Shown: piece after piece, positions 1-9,899 of the stretch
Position numbering within the stretch: position 1 is the first letter of the stretch
How the letters are laid out: each line of letters begins with the position of its first letter
Assembly (NCBI GenBank): GCA_963711095.1
Contig: CAVQCX010000010.1
Location: 149,733 to 213,732 of the forward strand
DNA from: CAVQCX01 sp963711095
GTDB lineage: Bacteria > Pseudomonadota > Gammaproteobacteria > Chromatiales > Chromatiaceae
DNA length: 64,000 nucleotides
Direction: 5' to 3'
The notes under the pieces: generated by a model
The model's database searches: none
Told to the model about the DNA's origin: nothing
The model's input: only the letters and a program-made list of their open reading frames with translations
Program-made: the position numbers and the translations under genes

Positions 1-328
1 CGCGGTCGGCCACCGACACCGAGATGCCGTCCTTCATCAGGCGGTAGATCTCGCGGTTGGCCGCCGCCGGGCTCATTGCCGAGCGGTCGCGGGTCAGCTC
101 GTCGACGGCGTTGCCGATCGTCTCGTGCGGCAGCGCGGGGTTGAACTTGACGAGTGCGGCCCGCAGACGGCCCGCCAGCACCACCTCACCCTTCGTCTCG
201 CGCCCGAGCGCGCCGCCGGGGCCGAAGGTCTCCTCCATCGCCGACACCGTCTGCCAGCCGAGATCCGCAAACAGCCCGATGGCGGGCTGCTCGACGAGCT
301 GGTCTTCGGTGTAGCCGTGGGGTGTCAT
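1..328 (-). CDS. hsdR: Type I restriction enzyme, R subunit (N-terminal part, runs off the window)
   Basis: The first 109 codons or so of HsdR, the ATP-dependent translocase/endonuclease subunit of a type I restriction system, are present; the helicase motifs lie beyond the window edge. The ATG at 328 opens with MTPHGYTEDQLVEQPAI, and GLFADLGW and NPALP follow, typical of HsdR N-termini. The gene starts three bases after the hsdS stop codon, so it is the third gene of an hsdM-hsdS-hsdR operon read on the minus strand. The nuclease core cannot be checked here. Identification rests on the N-terminal pattern plus its position behind hsdM and hsdS. Confidence 0.85.
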   Translation of the reverse strand, partial: MTPHGYTEDQLVEQPAIGLFADLGWQTVSAMEETFGPGGALGRETKGEVVLAGRLRAALVKFNPALPHETIGNAVDELTRDRSAMSPAAANREIYRLMKDGISVSVADR

Positions 329-331
329 GGC

Positions 332-1641
<1,310 letters not shown>

Positions 1642-1645
<4 letters not shown>

Positions 1646-3298
1646 GCCTCCAGGATCTCAGCCACGTTGCGGGCGATGGTCTCTTCCAGCTCGCGGGCCT
1701 GGGCGTTCAGGGTTTCGAGCTCCTCGCTCAGCGTTTCGAACTGCTCCCGGAAGTCCTCGTCGCTGACCTCCTCGCCCGGCGCGACGCCCACGTAGCGGCC
1801 CGGGTTGAGCGACCAGCCCTGGGCTTCGATCTCTTTGAGCGTGGCGGCGCGGCAGAGGCCGGGCACGTCGGCGTACTTGGGCTTCTTGCCGAAGACTTCC
1901 TTGAGCTTGGCCTCCGCCTCGTCGCCGCCGATGGTGAGGTCGAGGGCTTCGCCGCGGTAGAGGCGGACGAGGTTGGCGAGGAAGCTGATCTGCGCGGGCG
2001 TCCATTCGCGGTGCGCGCGGTCCACCTGGCGGTAGACGTGGCGGGCGTCGATGAACAGCACGGTGTCGGCGCGCTTCGTCTTGGCTTTGCCCTTGTCGAA
2101 GAACCACAGCGTGCAGGGCAGCGTCACCGTGTAGAACATGTTGGGGCCGACGGCGACCATCACGTCCACGGTGCGGGATTCAATCAGCTTCCGCCGGATC
2201 TCCTGCTCGGAGGAGCGGGCGTCGGAGGCGGAGTTGGCCATGACGAAGCCGGCGCGCCCCGTGGCGTTGAGCGCCGAGTGGAAGAGCTGAATCCACAGGT
2301 AGTTCGCGTTGTCGGTGCGCGGCAGGCCGAAGGCGAAGCGGCGGCCGGGGCCGACCATGTCCTTGAGCCGCTCCTTGTCCACCGCGTTGACGTTGAACGG
2401 CGGATTGGCGAGGGCGAAGTCGAACTGGCCGGTGGCGTTGTGCGGATCGTCGTAGTAGCTGTTGACGTTGCCGCCGTGGCGGATGTCGCCCTCCAGGCCG
2501 TGCACGGCGAGGTTGAGGCGGCACAGGCGGCCAGTCTCGTCGGTCTTTTCGACGCCACAGATAGCGAGCTCGGCGGCGGGGCTCTTCTGGTGCTCGGCGA
2601 CGAAGCGCGCCGACTGCACGAACATGCCGCCGGAGCCGCAGGCGGGGTCGAGGATGCGGCCGTGGAAGGGCTCGATGATCTCGGCCAGCAGCCTGACGAT
2701 GCTCGCCGGCGTGTAGAGCTCGCCGCCCTTCTGGCACCTCGGTGCGGGCGAGCTCGCCGAGAAAGTATTCGTAGATGCGGCCGAAGGCGTCGAAATCCAC
2801 GCTGGCCGGGATCTCGGAGACCTTCTTGAGCAGCTCCTTGAGCAGCGTGCCGGTGAAGAGGTTGTAGGTCTTGGGCAGCACGCTGGCGAGCTGCGGGTTG
2901 TGCTTCTCGATCTCACGCATCGCCGCGTTCACCTTGGCGCCGACGTCGGCCGCCTCGGGCAGGGTCAGCAGGTAGTCGAAGCGCGCCCCAGGCGCGAGAT
3001 AGAGGACGCCGTCCGCGTGGTAGGCGGCAGGTTCTTCGACCCGGCTGCCGCGCCGGGACGAGGCGCCGGCCTTGTGCAGCTTCGCGCGTTGGGCGACGAA
3101 ACGTACCTCGGCGAAGCGCAAGAAGATCAGGCCGAGGATGGGGCCGGAGTACTCTTGCGCCTTGAGCCCCGAGTTGGCGCGGAACTGGTCGGCCGCGTCC
3201 GAAAGACGCTTTTCGAGGGTGACTGTGGCGGCGTCTTTCTTAGCGGGTGCGATCCAGCGCAAGAGGGTTTTCCTTGATGCTATGACGGGCTGACCCAC
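1642..3298 (-). CDS. hsdM: Type I restriction-modification methyltransferase HsdM (frameshifted in this sequence)
   Basis: HsdM is the N6-adenine methyltransferase subunit. The N-terminal HsdM domain is read from a GTG at 3298 (LEKRLSDAADQFRANSGLK, GLIFLRFAE). The catalytic part is in another frame with the SAM motif DPACGSGGMF and the target-base motif NPPF. The two halves join at about 2733-2738, where the sense strand reads GAGGTGCCAGAAGG: one surplus base breaks the usual run from ARTE into QKGGELYTP. With the shift repaired the protein is about 551 residues, near the family size. The reverse complement has no second lesion, so either a fresh mutation that inactivates the system or a base-calling error is possible. 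It overlaps hsdS by four bases. Confidence 0.88.
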
Positions 3299-3352
3299 TT
3301 CATAAAGAGGACCGATTTGAGCGGTGTGCCGCCACGGCTTCCTCGCTTTTCA

Positions 3353-3676
3353 CTATCGTACCGCCAGCACTGAGATATGACCGGCCTCGCCGGGGTGAGG
3401 GCTCGGCCGGATCATGATGTCAACGTCCTGATCGAGCGCGGTCAGAAACTCCAGCAGACGCTCCACCGAGAACTGCTCCAGCCGATAATGTTTCAGGGCC
3501 GAGACTTTGGGCTGCGGTACGCCCAACAGAGAGGCGATCTCGCGCTGCTTGAGGTTGCGCGCCTTGAGCAGCTCATTGACCGCCAGGGCAAGCCGGGTCT
3601 TGAGCTGGCGCTCGGCAGCGTCTGGGTAGCCGAGATCGGTAAAGACGTTGGTCGTTCCGCGGGTGATCGTGGTCAT
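3353..3676 (-). CDS. XRE-family helix-turn-helix protein, HigA-like antitoxin/regulator
   Basis: This 107-residue protein begins at the ATG at 3676 (MTTITRGTTNVFTDLG). A Cro/C1-type helix-turn-helix runs from about residue 25 to 85, with LKQREIASLLGVPQPKVSAL as the recognition unit. The DLGYPDAAERQLKTRLA lead-in is typical of antitoxins coded downstream of HigB/RelE-like toxins. The frame upstream ends in a TGA that overlaps this ATG (ATGA), as expected for a toxin-antitoxin pair, but only about 21 codons of it remain. The gene stands 54 bp upstream of hsdM, so it might also act on the restriction operon. Antitoxin function is inferred from family and spacing. Confidence 0.7.
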   Translation of the reverse strand: MTTITRGTTNVFTDLGYPDAAERQLKTRLALAVNELLKARNLKQREIASLLGVPQPKVSALKHYRLEQFSVERLLEFLTALDQDVDIMIRPSPHPGEAGHISVLAVR

Positions 3677-3738
3677 GGTCTGGCTCGTTCGTAATCGGCT
3701 TGCGCCCGCTTGAGGCGCTCTGCAATCAACTTCGTGCG
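3673..3738 (-). pseudogene. Possible 3' stub of a HigB/RelE-like toxin gene
   Basis: About 21 codons reading RTKLIAERLKRAQADYERAR end in a TGA that overlaps the ATG of the XRE gene by four bases. The basic helical tail and the coupling resemble the end of a toxin gene of the HigB type. Upstream in the same frame there is a stop after only nine more codons, so the catalytic body is missing. The stretch is too short for a firm family call. Confidence 0.25.
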
Positions 3739-3746
3739 CGGCCGCA

Positions 3747-3791
3747 AACCACCGGATTGCGCCGCTCACCTCGCGCGAACGCTCGGATTCT
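3747..3791 (-). pseudogene. Detached, diverged copy of the 3' end of the D-2-hydroxyacid dehydrogenase gene
   Basis: On the minus strand this stretch reads RIRAFARGERRNPVV. The last codons of the dehydrogenase gene at 4824-4868 read NIQAFKRGERRNRVV. The DNA agrees at roughly 80% over about 47 bp with no gap, and the frame is kept, but the stop codon has become a sense codon. The copy lies exactly 1077 bp from the genuine end, with the VapB/VapC pair between. It may be a leftover of a related dehydrogenase gene or a scar of an insertion into the gene's 3' end. Confidence 0.45.
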
Positions 3792-3817
3792 CCGGGGCCA
3801 CCTCCTGTTGGGGTCGG

Positions 3818-4264
3818 TCAGCGCTCGGCTCGTTCCGCCAAGATCTCGTCGGTAGGGATGATCACCCGCGTGCCACCGGGAAGCCGCTGGGCACGCCGGG
3901 CGAATCGCCGGTCGTCGAAGGTGTACAGAGCCGTGCAATGTGCGCTGCCTGAGAGGTGCAAAGCGTCCGCGAAGTCCATCCCTTGGGCGGCAAGGGACAG
4001 CGCGGTCGCAAGGCGCTCGGCCCCCTCCGTATTCACGTGCGCCAGTCCCAGCAGGTGCTCGAAGACGCCCACGATCTGCGGGGCTTTGAAGCCGTAAAAG
4101 GCCCGTAGCACCCACTCAAGCTCCAGGATCACGGTGATGGGCACGAACAGACTGGGACTCTCGGCCATGACCCGACGCGCGATTGGGCGCTGCTTGGCGG
4201 CCTGCGGATGGCCCGGATCGTCGACGTAGAACCGGGCGAGGATATTGGTATCAAGGGCGATCAT
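3818..4264 (-). CDS. vapC: PIN-domain ribonuclease toxin, VapC family
   Basis: A 148-residue PIN-domain protein, predicted to be a magnesium-dependent RNase toxin. The acidic residues expected at the metal site are visible: Asp5 in MIALDTNIL, Glu48/Glu50 in ILELEW, Asp97/Asp100 in GMDFADALH, and Asp117/Asp118 in TFDDRRF. The ATG at 4264 is chosen because family members begin with the MIALDTN strand; it overlaps the upstream antitoxin gene by 14 bp. Order and overlap (antitoxin first) match vapBC operons. Regulation is probably by the antitoxin binding the palindrome at 4522-4540. Confidence 0.88.
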   Translation of the reverse strand: MIALDTNILARFYVDDPGHPQAAKQRPIARRVMAESPSLFVPITVILELEWVLRAFYGFKAPQIVGVFEHLLGLAHVNTEGAERLATALSLAAQGMDFADALHLSGSAHCTALYTFDDRRFARRAQRLPGGTRVIIPTDEILAERAER

Positions 4265-4511
4265 CGTCCTGATTCCGCATCGCTTCGGCGACATCGAAAT
4301 CCGCCAACCGACGTTCTCCGGGCCGTTCGCAGCGCAAGAGTCCGTACCCGTCTTCCGTACGCGACGGGGGAATGGACTTGCAGAGCCGAACGCGGATGCT
4401 GTCGCCTTCCAGCTCGAAGTCCAGTTTGCTGCCGGGGGCGATGCCCAGCCGGTGGCGGATCGCAGCGGGGATAACCACTTGGCCCTTGTCGGACACGGTG
4501 ACAGTGGACAT
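4251..4511 (-). CDS. vapB: AbrB/SpoVT-type antitoxin, VapB family
   Basis: This 86-residue protein opens with STVTVSDKGQVVIPAAIR, the swapped-hairpin AbrB DNA-binding fold at residues 2-45; the rest is a charged toxin-binding tail. It should neutralise the VapC coded just downstream and repress the pair. The ATG at 4511 follows AAGAGGTTTGCGCCTG, which supplies a ribosome binding site, and is preferred to the TTG three codons upstream. The gene ends inside the vapC start region, so the two are translationally coupled. Confidence 0.88.
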   Translation of the reverse strand: MSTVTVSDKGQVVIPAAIRHRLGIAPGSKLDFELEGDSIRVRLCKSIPPSRTEDGYGLLRCERPGERRLADFDVAEAMRNQDDDRP

Positions 4512-4521
4512 CAGGCGCAAA

Positions 4522-4547
4522 CCTCTTACACGGTAAGAGGCAGTATA
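4522..4547 (-). promoter_or_regulatory. Palindromic operator and -10 element of the vapBC pair
   Basis: Directly upstream of vapB is a perfect 8-bp inverted repeat, CCTCTTAC-N3-GTAAGAGG (4522-4540). A TATACT -10-like hexamer sits at 4542-4547 on the minus strand, just upstream of it. AbrB-type antitoxins autoregulate by binding such palindromes at their own start site, so this is the likely operator. No convincing -35 was found. Confidence 0.6.
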
Positions 4548-4820
4548 CGACGAACAGCAGGTGCGGGAAATGGCATGGCCGCCCGACGCCCCTTCGGAGC
4601 CTCAGCCTTTGGGAGCGTGCGAGCGGCTACGCGATTCGGTTGTCGCCTGGCGGCGGCATGGTCCGCGCGAGCGCACGGCCGTTCCAGGGTATGTCCCCGG
4701 TCGAGGCGACGCACGCATAGGAGGACGCGAGGTGTAGCGCAGCGAGCTCGTGTGTTTCAAAGACCGCGAACGATGCAATTCGCACGCTCACTGCATCCTC
4801 CGTTGGCGGTACGCCCGATC
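4548..4820. other. Intergenic spacer between vapB and the dehydrogenase gene
   Basis: No credible gene was seen on either strand. The short frames here lack ribosome binding sites and recognisable motifs. The stretch upstream of vapB may carry its -35 region. Confidence 0.5.
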
Positions 4821-5792
4821 TTAAACCACCCGGTTGCGCCGCTCGCCGCGCTTGAAGGCCTGGATGTTGCGCGCGATCTCCTCGATCAGGCGCTGGCGCG
4901 ACTGGCGGCTTGCCCAGGCGCAGTGGGGCGTGAGGATCAGATTGGGGATGTCGGGCGCGAGCAGCGGGTTGCCCTGGGTCGGAGGCTCCCGGCTCAGCAC
5001 GTCCAAGCCCGCGCCGCCGATCGTGCCCTGCCTGAGGGCATCGGCCAGGGCGGTCTCGTTGACGATGCCGCCCCGGGCGGTGTTGATGAGCAGCGCGTCA
5101 CGCTTCATCAGAGCCAGCTCCGGGGCGCCGATCAGGTTGCGGGTGTACTCGGTGAGCGGGCAGTGCAGGCTGAGCACGTCCACCTCGGCCAGCAGCCGCT
5201 GGAGCGGGACCCGGTCCGGCTGGCGCGGACCGCCGGGGCGCTGGGCGATGAGCACGCGCATCCCGAGCGCCTCGGCCACGCGTGCCACGGCGCGCCCCAG
5301 CTCGCCATAGCCGAGGATGCCGAGACTCAGCCCGTCGAGCTCCCGGACCGGAAAGTCCAGCAGGCAGAATTGGTCGGCCCGCTGCCAGGCGCCGTCGGCC
5401 AGGGCGGTGCGCAGCTCGGCGAGCCGCGTGGTCAGGGCCAGGATCAGCGCGAGGACGTGCTGGACCACCGAGGCGGTGGCGTAGCCGGTGACGTTGGCGA
5501 CCGCGACGCCAAGCTCCCGGGCCGCGCCGAGATCGACGTTGTTGGTCCCGGTCGCGGCGACGCAGATCAGGCGCAGACGCCGGGCTTGCTGCAGCACTTG
5601 CGCCGACAGGACCACCTTGTTGACCACCACCAGATCCGCTTCGGCGATGCGCCCCGGCGTCTCTTGGGGGGAGGTCGCGCGATACAGGTCCCAGCGCGGC
5701 CAGGCCGCCCGCAGCGGCTCCAGATCCAGATCCCCGCGGTCGGTGGTGGCCAGATCCAGGAAGGCCGCATGTTGTCGCCCGTCGTCCGACAC
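4821..5792 (-). CDS. D-2-hydroxyacid dehydrogenase, NAD(P)-dependent (glycerate/hydroxypyruvate reductase type)
   Basis: This 323-residue soluble enzyme should reversibly reduce 2-oxoacids such as hydroxypyruvate or glyoxylate with NAD(P)H. The Rossmann motif GYGELG lies at residues 161-166. The catalytic triad of the family is visible as Arg240 (INTARGG), Glu269 (LSREPP) and His290 (LTPHCAW). The start is taken as the GTG at 5792 because earlier residues do not fit the family; the next frame upstream is non-conserved. It is transcribed away from a large FAD/Fe-S oxidase of the glycolate/lactate oxidase type, so the two may act on the same class of D-2-hydroxyacids. The exact substrate cannot be read from the sequence. 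Confidence 0.88.
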   Translation of the reverse strand: MSDDGRQHAAFLDLATTDRGDLDLEPLRAAWPRWDLYRATSPQETPGRIAEADLVVVNKVVLSAQVLQQARRLRLICVAATGTNNVDLGAARELGVAVANVTGYATASVVQHVLALILALTTRLAELRTALADGAWQRADQFCLLDFPVRELDGLSLGILGYGELGRAVARVAEALGMRVLIAQRPGGPRQPDRVPLQRLLAEVDVLSLHCPLTEYTRNLIGAPELALMKRDALLINTARGGIVNETALADALRQGTIGGAGLDVLSREPPTQGNPLLAPDIPNLILTPHCAWASRQSRQRLIEEIARNIQAFKRGERRNRVV

Positions 5793-5967
5793 CGCCCTGT
5801 CCTCCGATAGCTGGCAGGGCTGATCATAGCCTCCGGCGACCGCTCCGCCCACCGCCGCCCGCCCCGGGCTGCCGAGAGTCCGCCGGCCCGGGCAATTCGG
5901 AGTAGAATCGGAGCCTTCGAGTTTGCCCTTCCCGGGGGCACTTCAGGTCAAGCCCCGTTTCCGCACC

Positions 5968-8900
5968 ATGAGCGCACAGCACCCCCATCGCATCCGCGAG
6001 ATCCCGTACAACTACACCTCGTTCTCCGATCGCGAGATCGTGATCCGCTACCTGGGCGAGCCCATGTGGCAGCTGATCGAGGAGCTGCGCGGCTCGCGGC
6101 GCACCGGCCGCTCGGCGCGGATGCTGTTCGAGGTGCTCGGGGACATGTGGGTGATCACCCGCAACCCCTACCTGCAGGACGACCTGCTGCACGATGCCGC
6201 CCGGCGCTCGGGGCTGATCGGCGCCCTGCGCCACCGGCTCGACCAGTTCGAGGCCCGTGCCAACGCCAACCTAATGGCCCTCGAGCTGCTCGCCGCCGCC
6301 CGCGGGGCGGTGCAGCGCTTCGAGGACTGGCTGGGCGGCCAGACCGAGCTCAGGCGCCGGGTCGCGCGCGCCCTGGGTCGGGTCACGCGCCGGGACAACA
6401 TCGACTTCGGCGGCCTGGCGCGGGTCTCCCACGCCACGGATGCCACCGACTGGCGCGTCGAGATGCCCTTCGTGGTGGTGGCCCCCGATACCGAGGAGGA
6501 GGTGGCTCCAGTAGTCCGGGCGTGCATCGACTGCGGGCTGACCGTCATCCCGCGCGGTGGCGGCACCGGCTATTCCGGCAGCGCCGTGCCGCTCGACGCC
6601 AATTCGGCGGTGATCAACACCGAGAAGCTGGAGACCCTGGGACCGGTCGAGCAGCTGGTGCTGCCGGGGGTCGAAGGCGCCGTGGCGACGGTGCGCGCCG
6701 GCGCCGGTGTGGTCACGCGACGGGTCTCGGAGCTTGCCGAGCGCCAGGGGTTGGCGTTCGCCGTCGACCCCACCTCCCAGGACGCCTCCACCATCGGCGG
6801 CAATGTCGCCATGAACGCCGGCGGCAAGAAGGCGGTGGCCTGGGGAACCACCCTGGACAATCTGTCCTCCTGGCGCATGGTGACCCCCGAGGCGGACTGG
6901 CTGGAGGTGGAGCGTCTCGACCACAACCTGGGCAAGATCCACGAGCAGGCGCGGGTGCGCTTCCGGGTCACCCGCTACGGCCCCGACGGGCACACGCCCA
7001 AGGGCGAGCCCGAGCTGCTGGAGATGCCGGGGGCGATCTTCCGTCGCGCCGGGCTGGGCAAGGACGTCACCGACAAGTGCCTGGCCGGCCTGCCGGGCGT
7101 CCAGAAGGAGGGCTGCGACGGCCTGATCACCTCGGCGCGCTTCGTGCTTCACCGCATGCCCGCGCACCTGCGCACCGTCTGTCTGGAGCTCTTCGGCACG
7201 GACCTGGCCCGGAGTGTGCCGGCGATCGTGGAGATCAAGGATTACCTGGATAGCCTCCCCGACGTGCTGCTGTCCGGCCTGGAGCACCTGGACGAGCGCT
7301 ATTTGCGGGCGATCCAGTATTCCACCAAGGCGGCGCGCAGGGAGCGCCCCAAGATGGTTCTGCTCGCCGACCTGGCGGGCGATGACGAGCGCGCCCTGGG
7401 CGAGGCGGCCTCCCAGGTGGTGCGCCTGGCCAACGCCCGCGACGGCGAGGGCTTCGTCGCCGTCAGCCCCGAGGCGCGCCGGCGCTTCTGGCAGGAGCGG
7501 GCGCGCACCGCGGCGATCTCCGCCCACACCAACGCCTTCAAGCTCAACGAGGACGTGGTCATCCCCCTGGAGCGCCTGGCCGATTACAGCCGCGGGGTCG
7601 AGCGCATCAACATCGTTCAGTCCATGCGCAACAAGCTCAAAGTCGCCGACGAGCTGCTGGCCTGCCTGGCCGGCGATCTGGCCGAGGCCCGGCAGAGCCC
7701 CGACTACGAGGCGAGCGCGGAGAGCACCGCCATCCTCGAGGCCAAGCGCGATGCGGCGCGCGAGGCCGTGGCCCAGGCCAGGGGCCGCTGGCAGCTGGTG
7801 CTGGAGCACCTGGACGCCCCGGCCGAGGACCACACCCAGCTGCTCTCGGGCGACGAGACCGCGCTGATCCGCCCCGGCGACAGCCTGCTCGACCTGCTGC
7901 TGCGACGCGATCTGGTGATCTCCTACCGGCGCGAGGTGCGCGACCGCCTGGCCGAGATCTTCCGCGGCCAGGACCTGGCCCCGGTACGCCAGCGCCTGCG
8001 CGCGATCCATGCCCGCATCCGCGACTCGCGCCTGTTCGTGGCGCTGCATATGCATGCGGGCGACGGCAACGTCCACACCAACATCCCGGTGCACTCCCAG
8101 GACTACGAGATGCTGCACGAGGCCGACCGGGTGGTCGACCAGATCATGGCGCTGGCCCGCTCCCTGGGCGGGGTGATCTCCGGTGAGCACGGCATCGGGC
8201 TCACCAAGATGCAGTACCTGGACGCCGAGAAGATCGAGGCCTTCGCCGACTACAAGCGCCGGGTCGACCCCGAGGGCCATTTCAACCGCGGCAAGCTGAT
8301 GCCGGGCTCCGGGCTGGCCAATGCCTATACGCCCTCGCTGCGGCTGGTGCAGCAGGAGGCGATCATCCTGGAGGAGAGCGAGCTGGGGGCGCTCAACGAC
8401 GATGTGCGCCACTGCCTGCGCTGCGGCAAATGCAAGCCCAAGTGCATGACCCATGTCCCCCGGGCCAACCTGCTCTATTCGCCGCGCAACAAGATCCTCG
8501 GTACCGGACTGATCATCGAGGCCTTCCTCTATGAGGAGCAGACCCGCCGCGGACTGTCCGTGCGCCACTTCGAAGAGATGAACGACGTGGCGGATCACTG
8601 CACCGTCTGCCACAAGTGCGCCAATCCCTGCCCGGTGGACATCGACTTCGGCGATGTCACCATGCGCATGCGCAAGATCCTGGTGGAGCGGGGCAAGAAG
8701 CGCTTCAACCCGGGCACCTGGGCGGCTATGGGCTTTCTCAATGTCAGCGATCCGCGCACCGTGCGGCTGCTGCGCAAGGTGCTGGCCGAGTGGGGTTTTC
8801 GCGGCATCAACCTCGCTCATGACGTCGCCCGCCGCCTGGGGCTGCTCGGCCGGCCCCGGCAGGTCCCCGGGGCAACCACCGGGCGGTTGTCGGTGCCCGA

Positions 8901-9825
8901 GCAGGTGATCGAGCTGGTGCGCCGGCCGCTGCGCGTGGATGTGCCCAGGCAGACCCTGAGGGCTGCCCTCGGAGTGGAAGATGGCCAGACGGTGCCGATC
9001 CTGCGCGACCCCCGGGGCGCCGCCGAGGAGGCCGAGTCGGTGTTCTATTTCCCCGGCTGCGGCTCCGAGCGCCTGTTCAGCGACATCGGGCTCGCCACCA
9101 TCGCCATGCTGTTCGAGACCGGCGCCCAGACCGTGCTGCCGCCCGGCTATCTGTGCTGCGGCTATCCCCAGACCTCGGCCGGCCAGGCCGAGCGCGGGCG
9201 TCAGATCACCCTGGAGAACCGGGTGCTGTTCCACCGCGTGGCCAACACCCTGAACTATCTGGATATCCGCACCGTGATCGTCTCCTGCGGTACCTGCATG
9301 GACCAGCTGCTGGAGTACGAGTTCGGGGAGATCTTCCCCGGTTGCCGACTGCTCGACATCCACGAGTACCTCATGGAGAAGGGCATAGGCATGGATGCGG
9401 TGGAGGGTGTCCAGTACCTCTACCACGATCCCTGTCACACCCCGATGAAGACCTACAACCCGGTCCAGGTCGCCTCGAAACTGGTCGGTAAGCCGGTGCA
9501 GCTGTCCGATCGTTGCTGCGGCGAGGCCGGTACCCTGGGCACCGCCCGTCCGGACATCGCCAATCAGGTGCGTTTTCGCAAGGCCGAGGAGCTGCACGCC
9601 GGTATCCGCGCGCTCACCGGCAAGGACAAGGCGCGATCCGGCGAGGTCAAGCTGCTCACCTCCTGTCCAGCCTGCCAGCAGGGCCTTTCGCGCTACACGG
9701 ACGAGACCGGGGTCAGGACCGACTACATCGTGGTCGAGCTGGCCCGACAGCGCCTGGGGGAGGGTTGGCAGGCAAGCTTTCTCGAGCGGGTGAAGCGCGG
9801 CGGGGTTGAGCGCGTGCTGCTGTGA
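5968..9825 (+). CDS. Giant FAD-linked oxidase fused to 4Fe-4S and CCG domains (DUF3683 family)
   Basis: A 1285-residue fusion. An N-terminal DUF3683-type segment (IREIPYNYTSFSD, about 1-160) precedes a PCMH-type FAD-binding domain (PRGGGTGYSG near 195). The FAD-oxidase C-terminal domain follows, with HMHAGDGNVH near 695 and GEHGIG near 740. Two 4Fe-4S motifs come next, CLRCGKCKPKC near 816 and CTVCHKCANPC near 878. The protein ends in two CCG domains (YFPGCG near 1030, YHDPCH near 1155, with CCG and SCPAC). It thus joins GlcD-like and GlcF-like halves in one chain and probably oxidises a D-2-hydroxyacid, passing electrons to quinone or a heterodisulfide-type site. The ATG at 5968 is chosen because MSAQHPHRIREIPYN matches the family start. 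The substrate is unknown. Confidence 0.88.
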   Translation: MSAQHPHRIREIPYNYTSFSDREIVIRYLGEPMWQLIEELRGSRRTGRSARMLFEVLGDMWVITRNPYLQDDLLHDAARRSGLIGALRHRLDQFEARANANLMALELLAAARGAVQRFEDWLGGQTELRRRVARALGRVTRRDNIDFGGLARVSHATDATDWRVEMPFVVVAPDTEEEVAPVVRACIDCGLTVIPRGGGTGYSGSAVPLDANSAVINTEKLETLGPVEQLVLPGVEGAVATVRAGAGVVTRRVSELAERQGLAFAVDPTSQDASTIGGNVAMNAGGKKAVAWGTTLDNLSSWRMVTPEADWLEVERLDHNLGKIHEQARVRFRVTRYGPDGHTPKGEPELLEMPGAIFRRAGLGKDVTDKCLAGLPGVQKEGCDGLITSARFVLHRMPAHLRTVCLELFGTDLARSVPAIVEIKDYLDSLPDVLLSGLEHLDERYLRAIQYSTKAARRERPKMVLLADLAGDDERALGEAASQVVRLANARDGEGFVAVSPEARRRFWQERARTAAISAHTNAFKLNEDVVIPLERLADYSRGVERINIVQSMRNKLKVADELLACLAGDLAEARQSPDYEASAESTAILEAKRDAAREAVAQARGRWQLVLEHLDAPAEDHTQLLSGDETALIRPGDSLLDLLLRRDLVISYRREVRDRLAEIFRGQDLAPVRQRLRAIHARIRDSRLFVALHMHAGDGNVHTNIPVHSQDYEMLHEADRVVDQIMALARSLGGVISGEHGIGLTKMQYLDAEKIEAFADYKRRVDPEGHFNRGKLMPGSGLANAYTPSLRLVQQEAIILEESELGALNDDVRHCLRCGKCKPKCMTHVPRANLLYSPRNKILGTGLIIEAFLYEEQTRRGLSVRHFEEMNDVADHCTVCHKCANPCPVDIDFGDVTMRMRKILVERGKKRFNPGTWAAMGFLNVSDPRTVRLLRKVLAEWGFRGINLAHDVARRLGLLGRPRQVPGATTGRLSVPEQVIELVRRPLRVDVPRQTLRAALGVEDGQTVPILRDPRGAAEEAESVFYFPGCGSERLFSDIGLATIAMLFETGAQTVLPPGYLCCGYPQTSAGQAERGRQITLENRVLFHRVANTLNYLDIRTVIVSCGTCMDQLLEYEFGEIFPGCRLLDIHEYLMEKGIGMDAVEGVQYLYHDPCHTPMKTYNPVQVASKLVGKPVQLSDRCCGEAGTLGTARPDIANQVRFRKAEELHAGIRALTGKDKARSGEVKLLTSCPACQQGLSRYTDETGVRTDYIVVELARQRLGEGWQASFLERVKRGGVERVLL

Positions 9826-9899
9826 TGCCGGCACCCGGGCCCGGGCGTCCGGCACCTATACTTCACACAATAAATCGAGTCATGGAGGGTCGAGATCCC

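Noticed and set aside
4245..5810. A 521-codon plus-strand frame opposite the dehydrogenase and vapB
   Set aside because: It has no ribosome binding site or motif, and it crosses three well-supported minus-strand genes.
6271..9855. An uninterrupted frame of about 1190 codons antisense to the large oxidoreductase
   Set aside because: Long antisense frames are common in GC-rich genes. Its translation is His/Gly/Gln/Ala-rich with no domain, and the plus-strand gene has clear motifs throughout.
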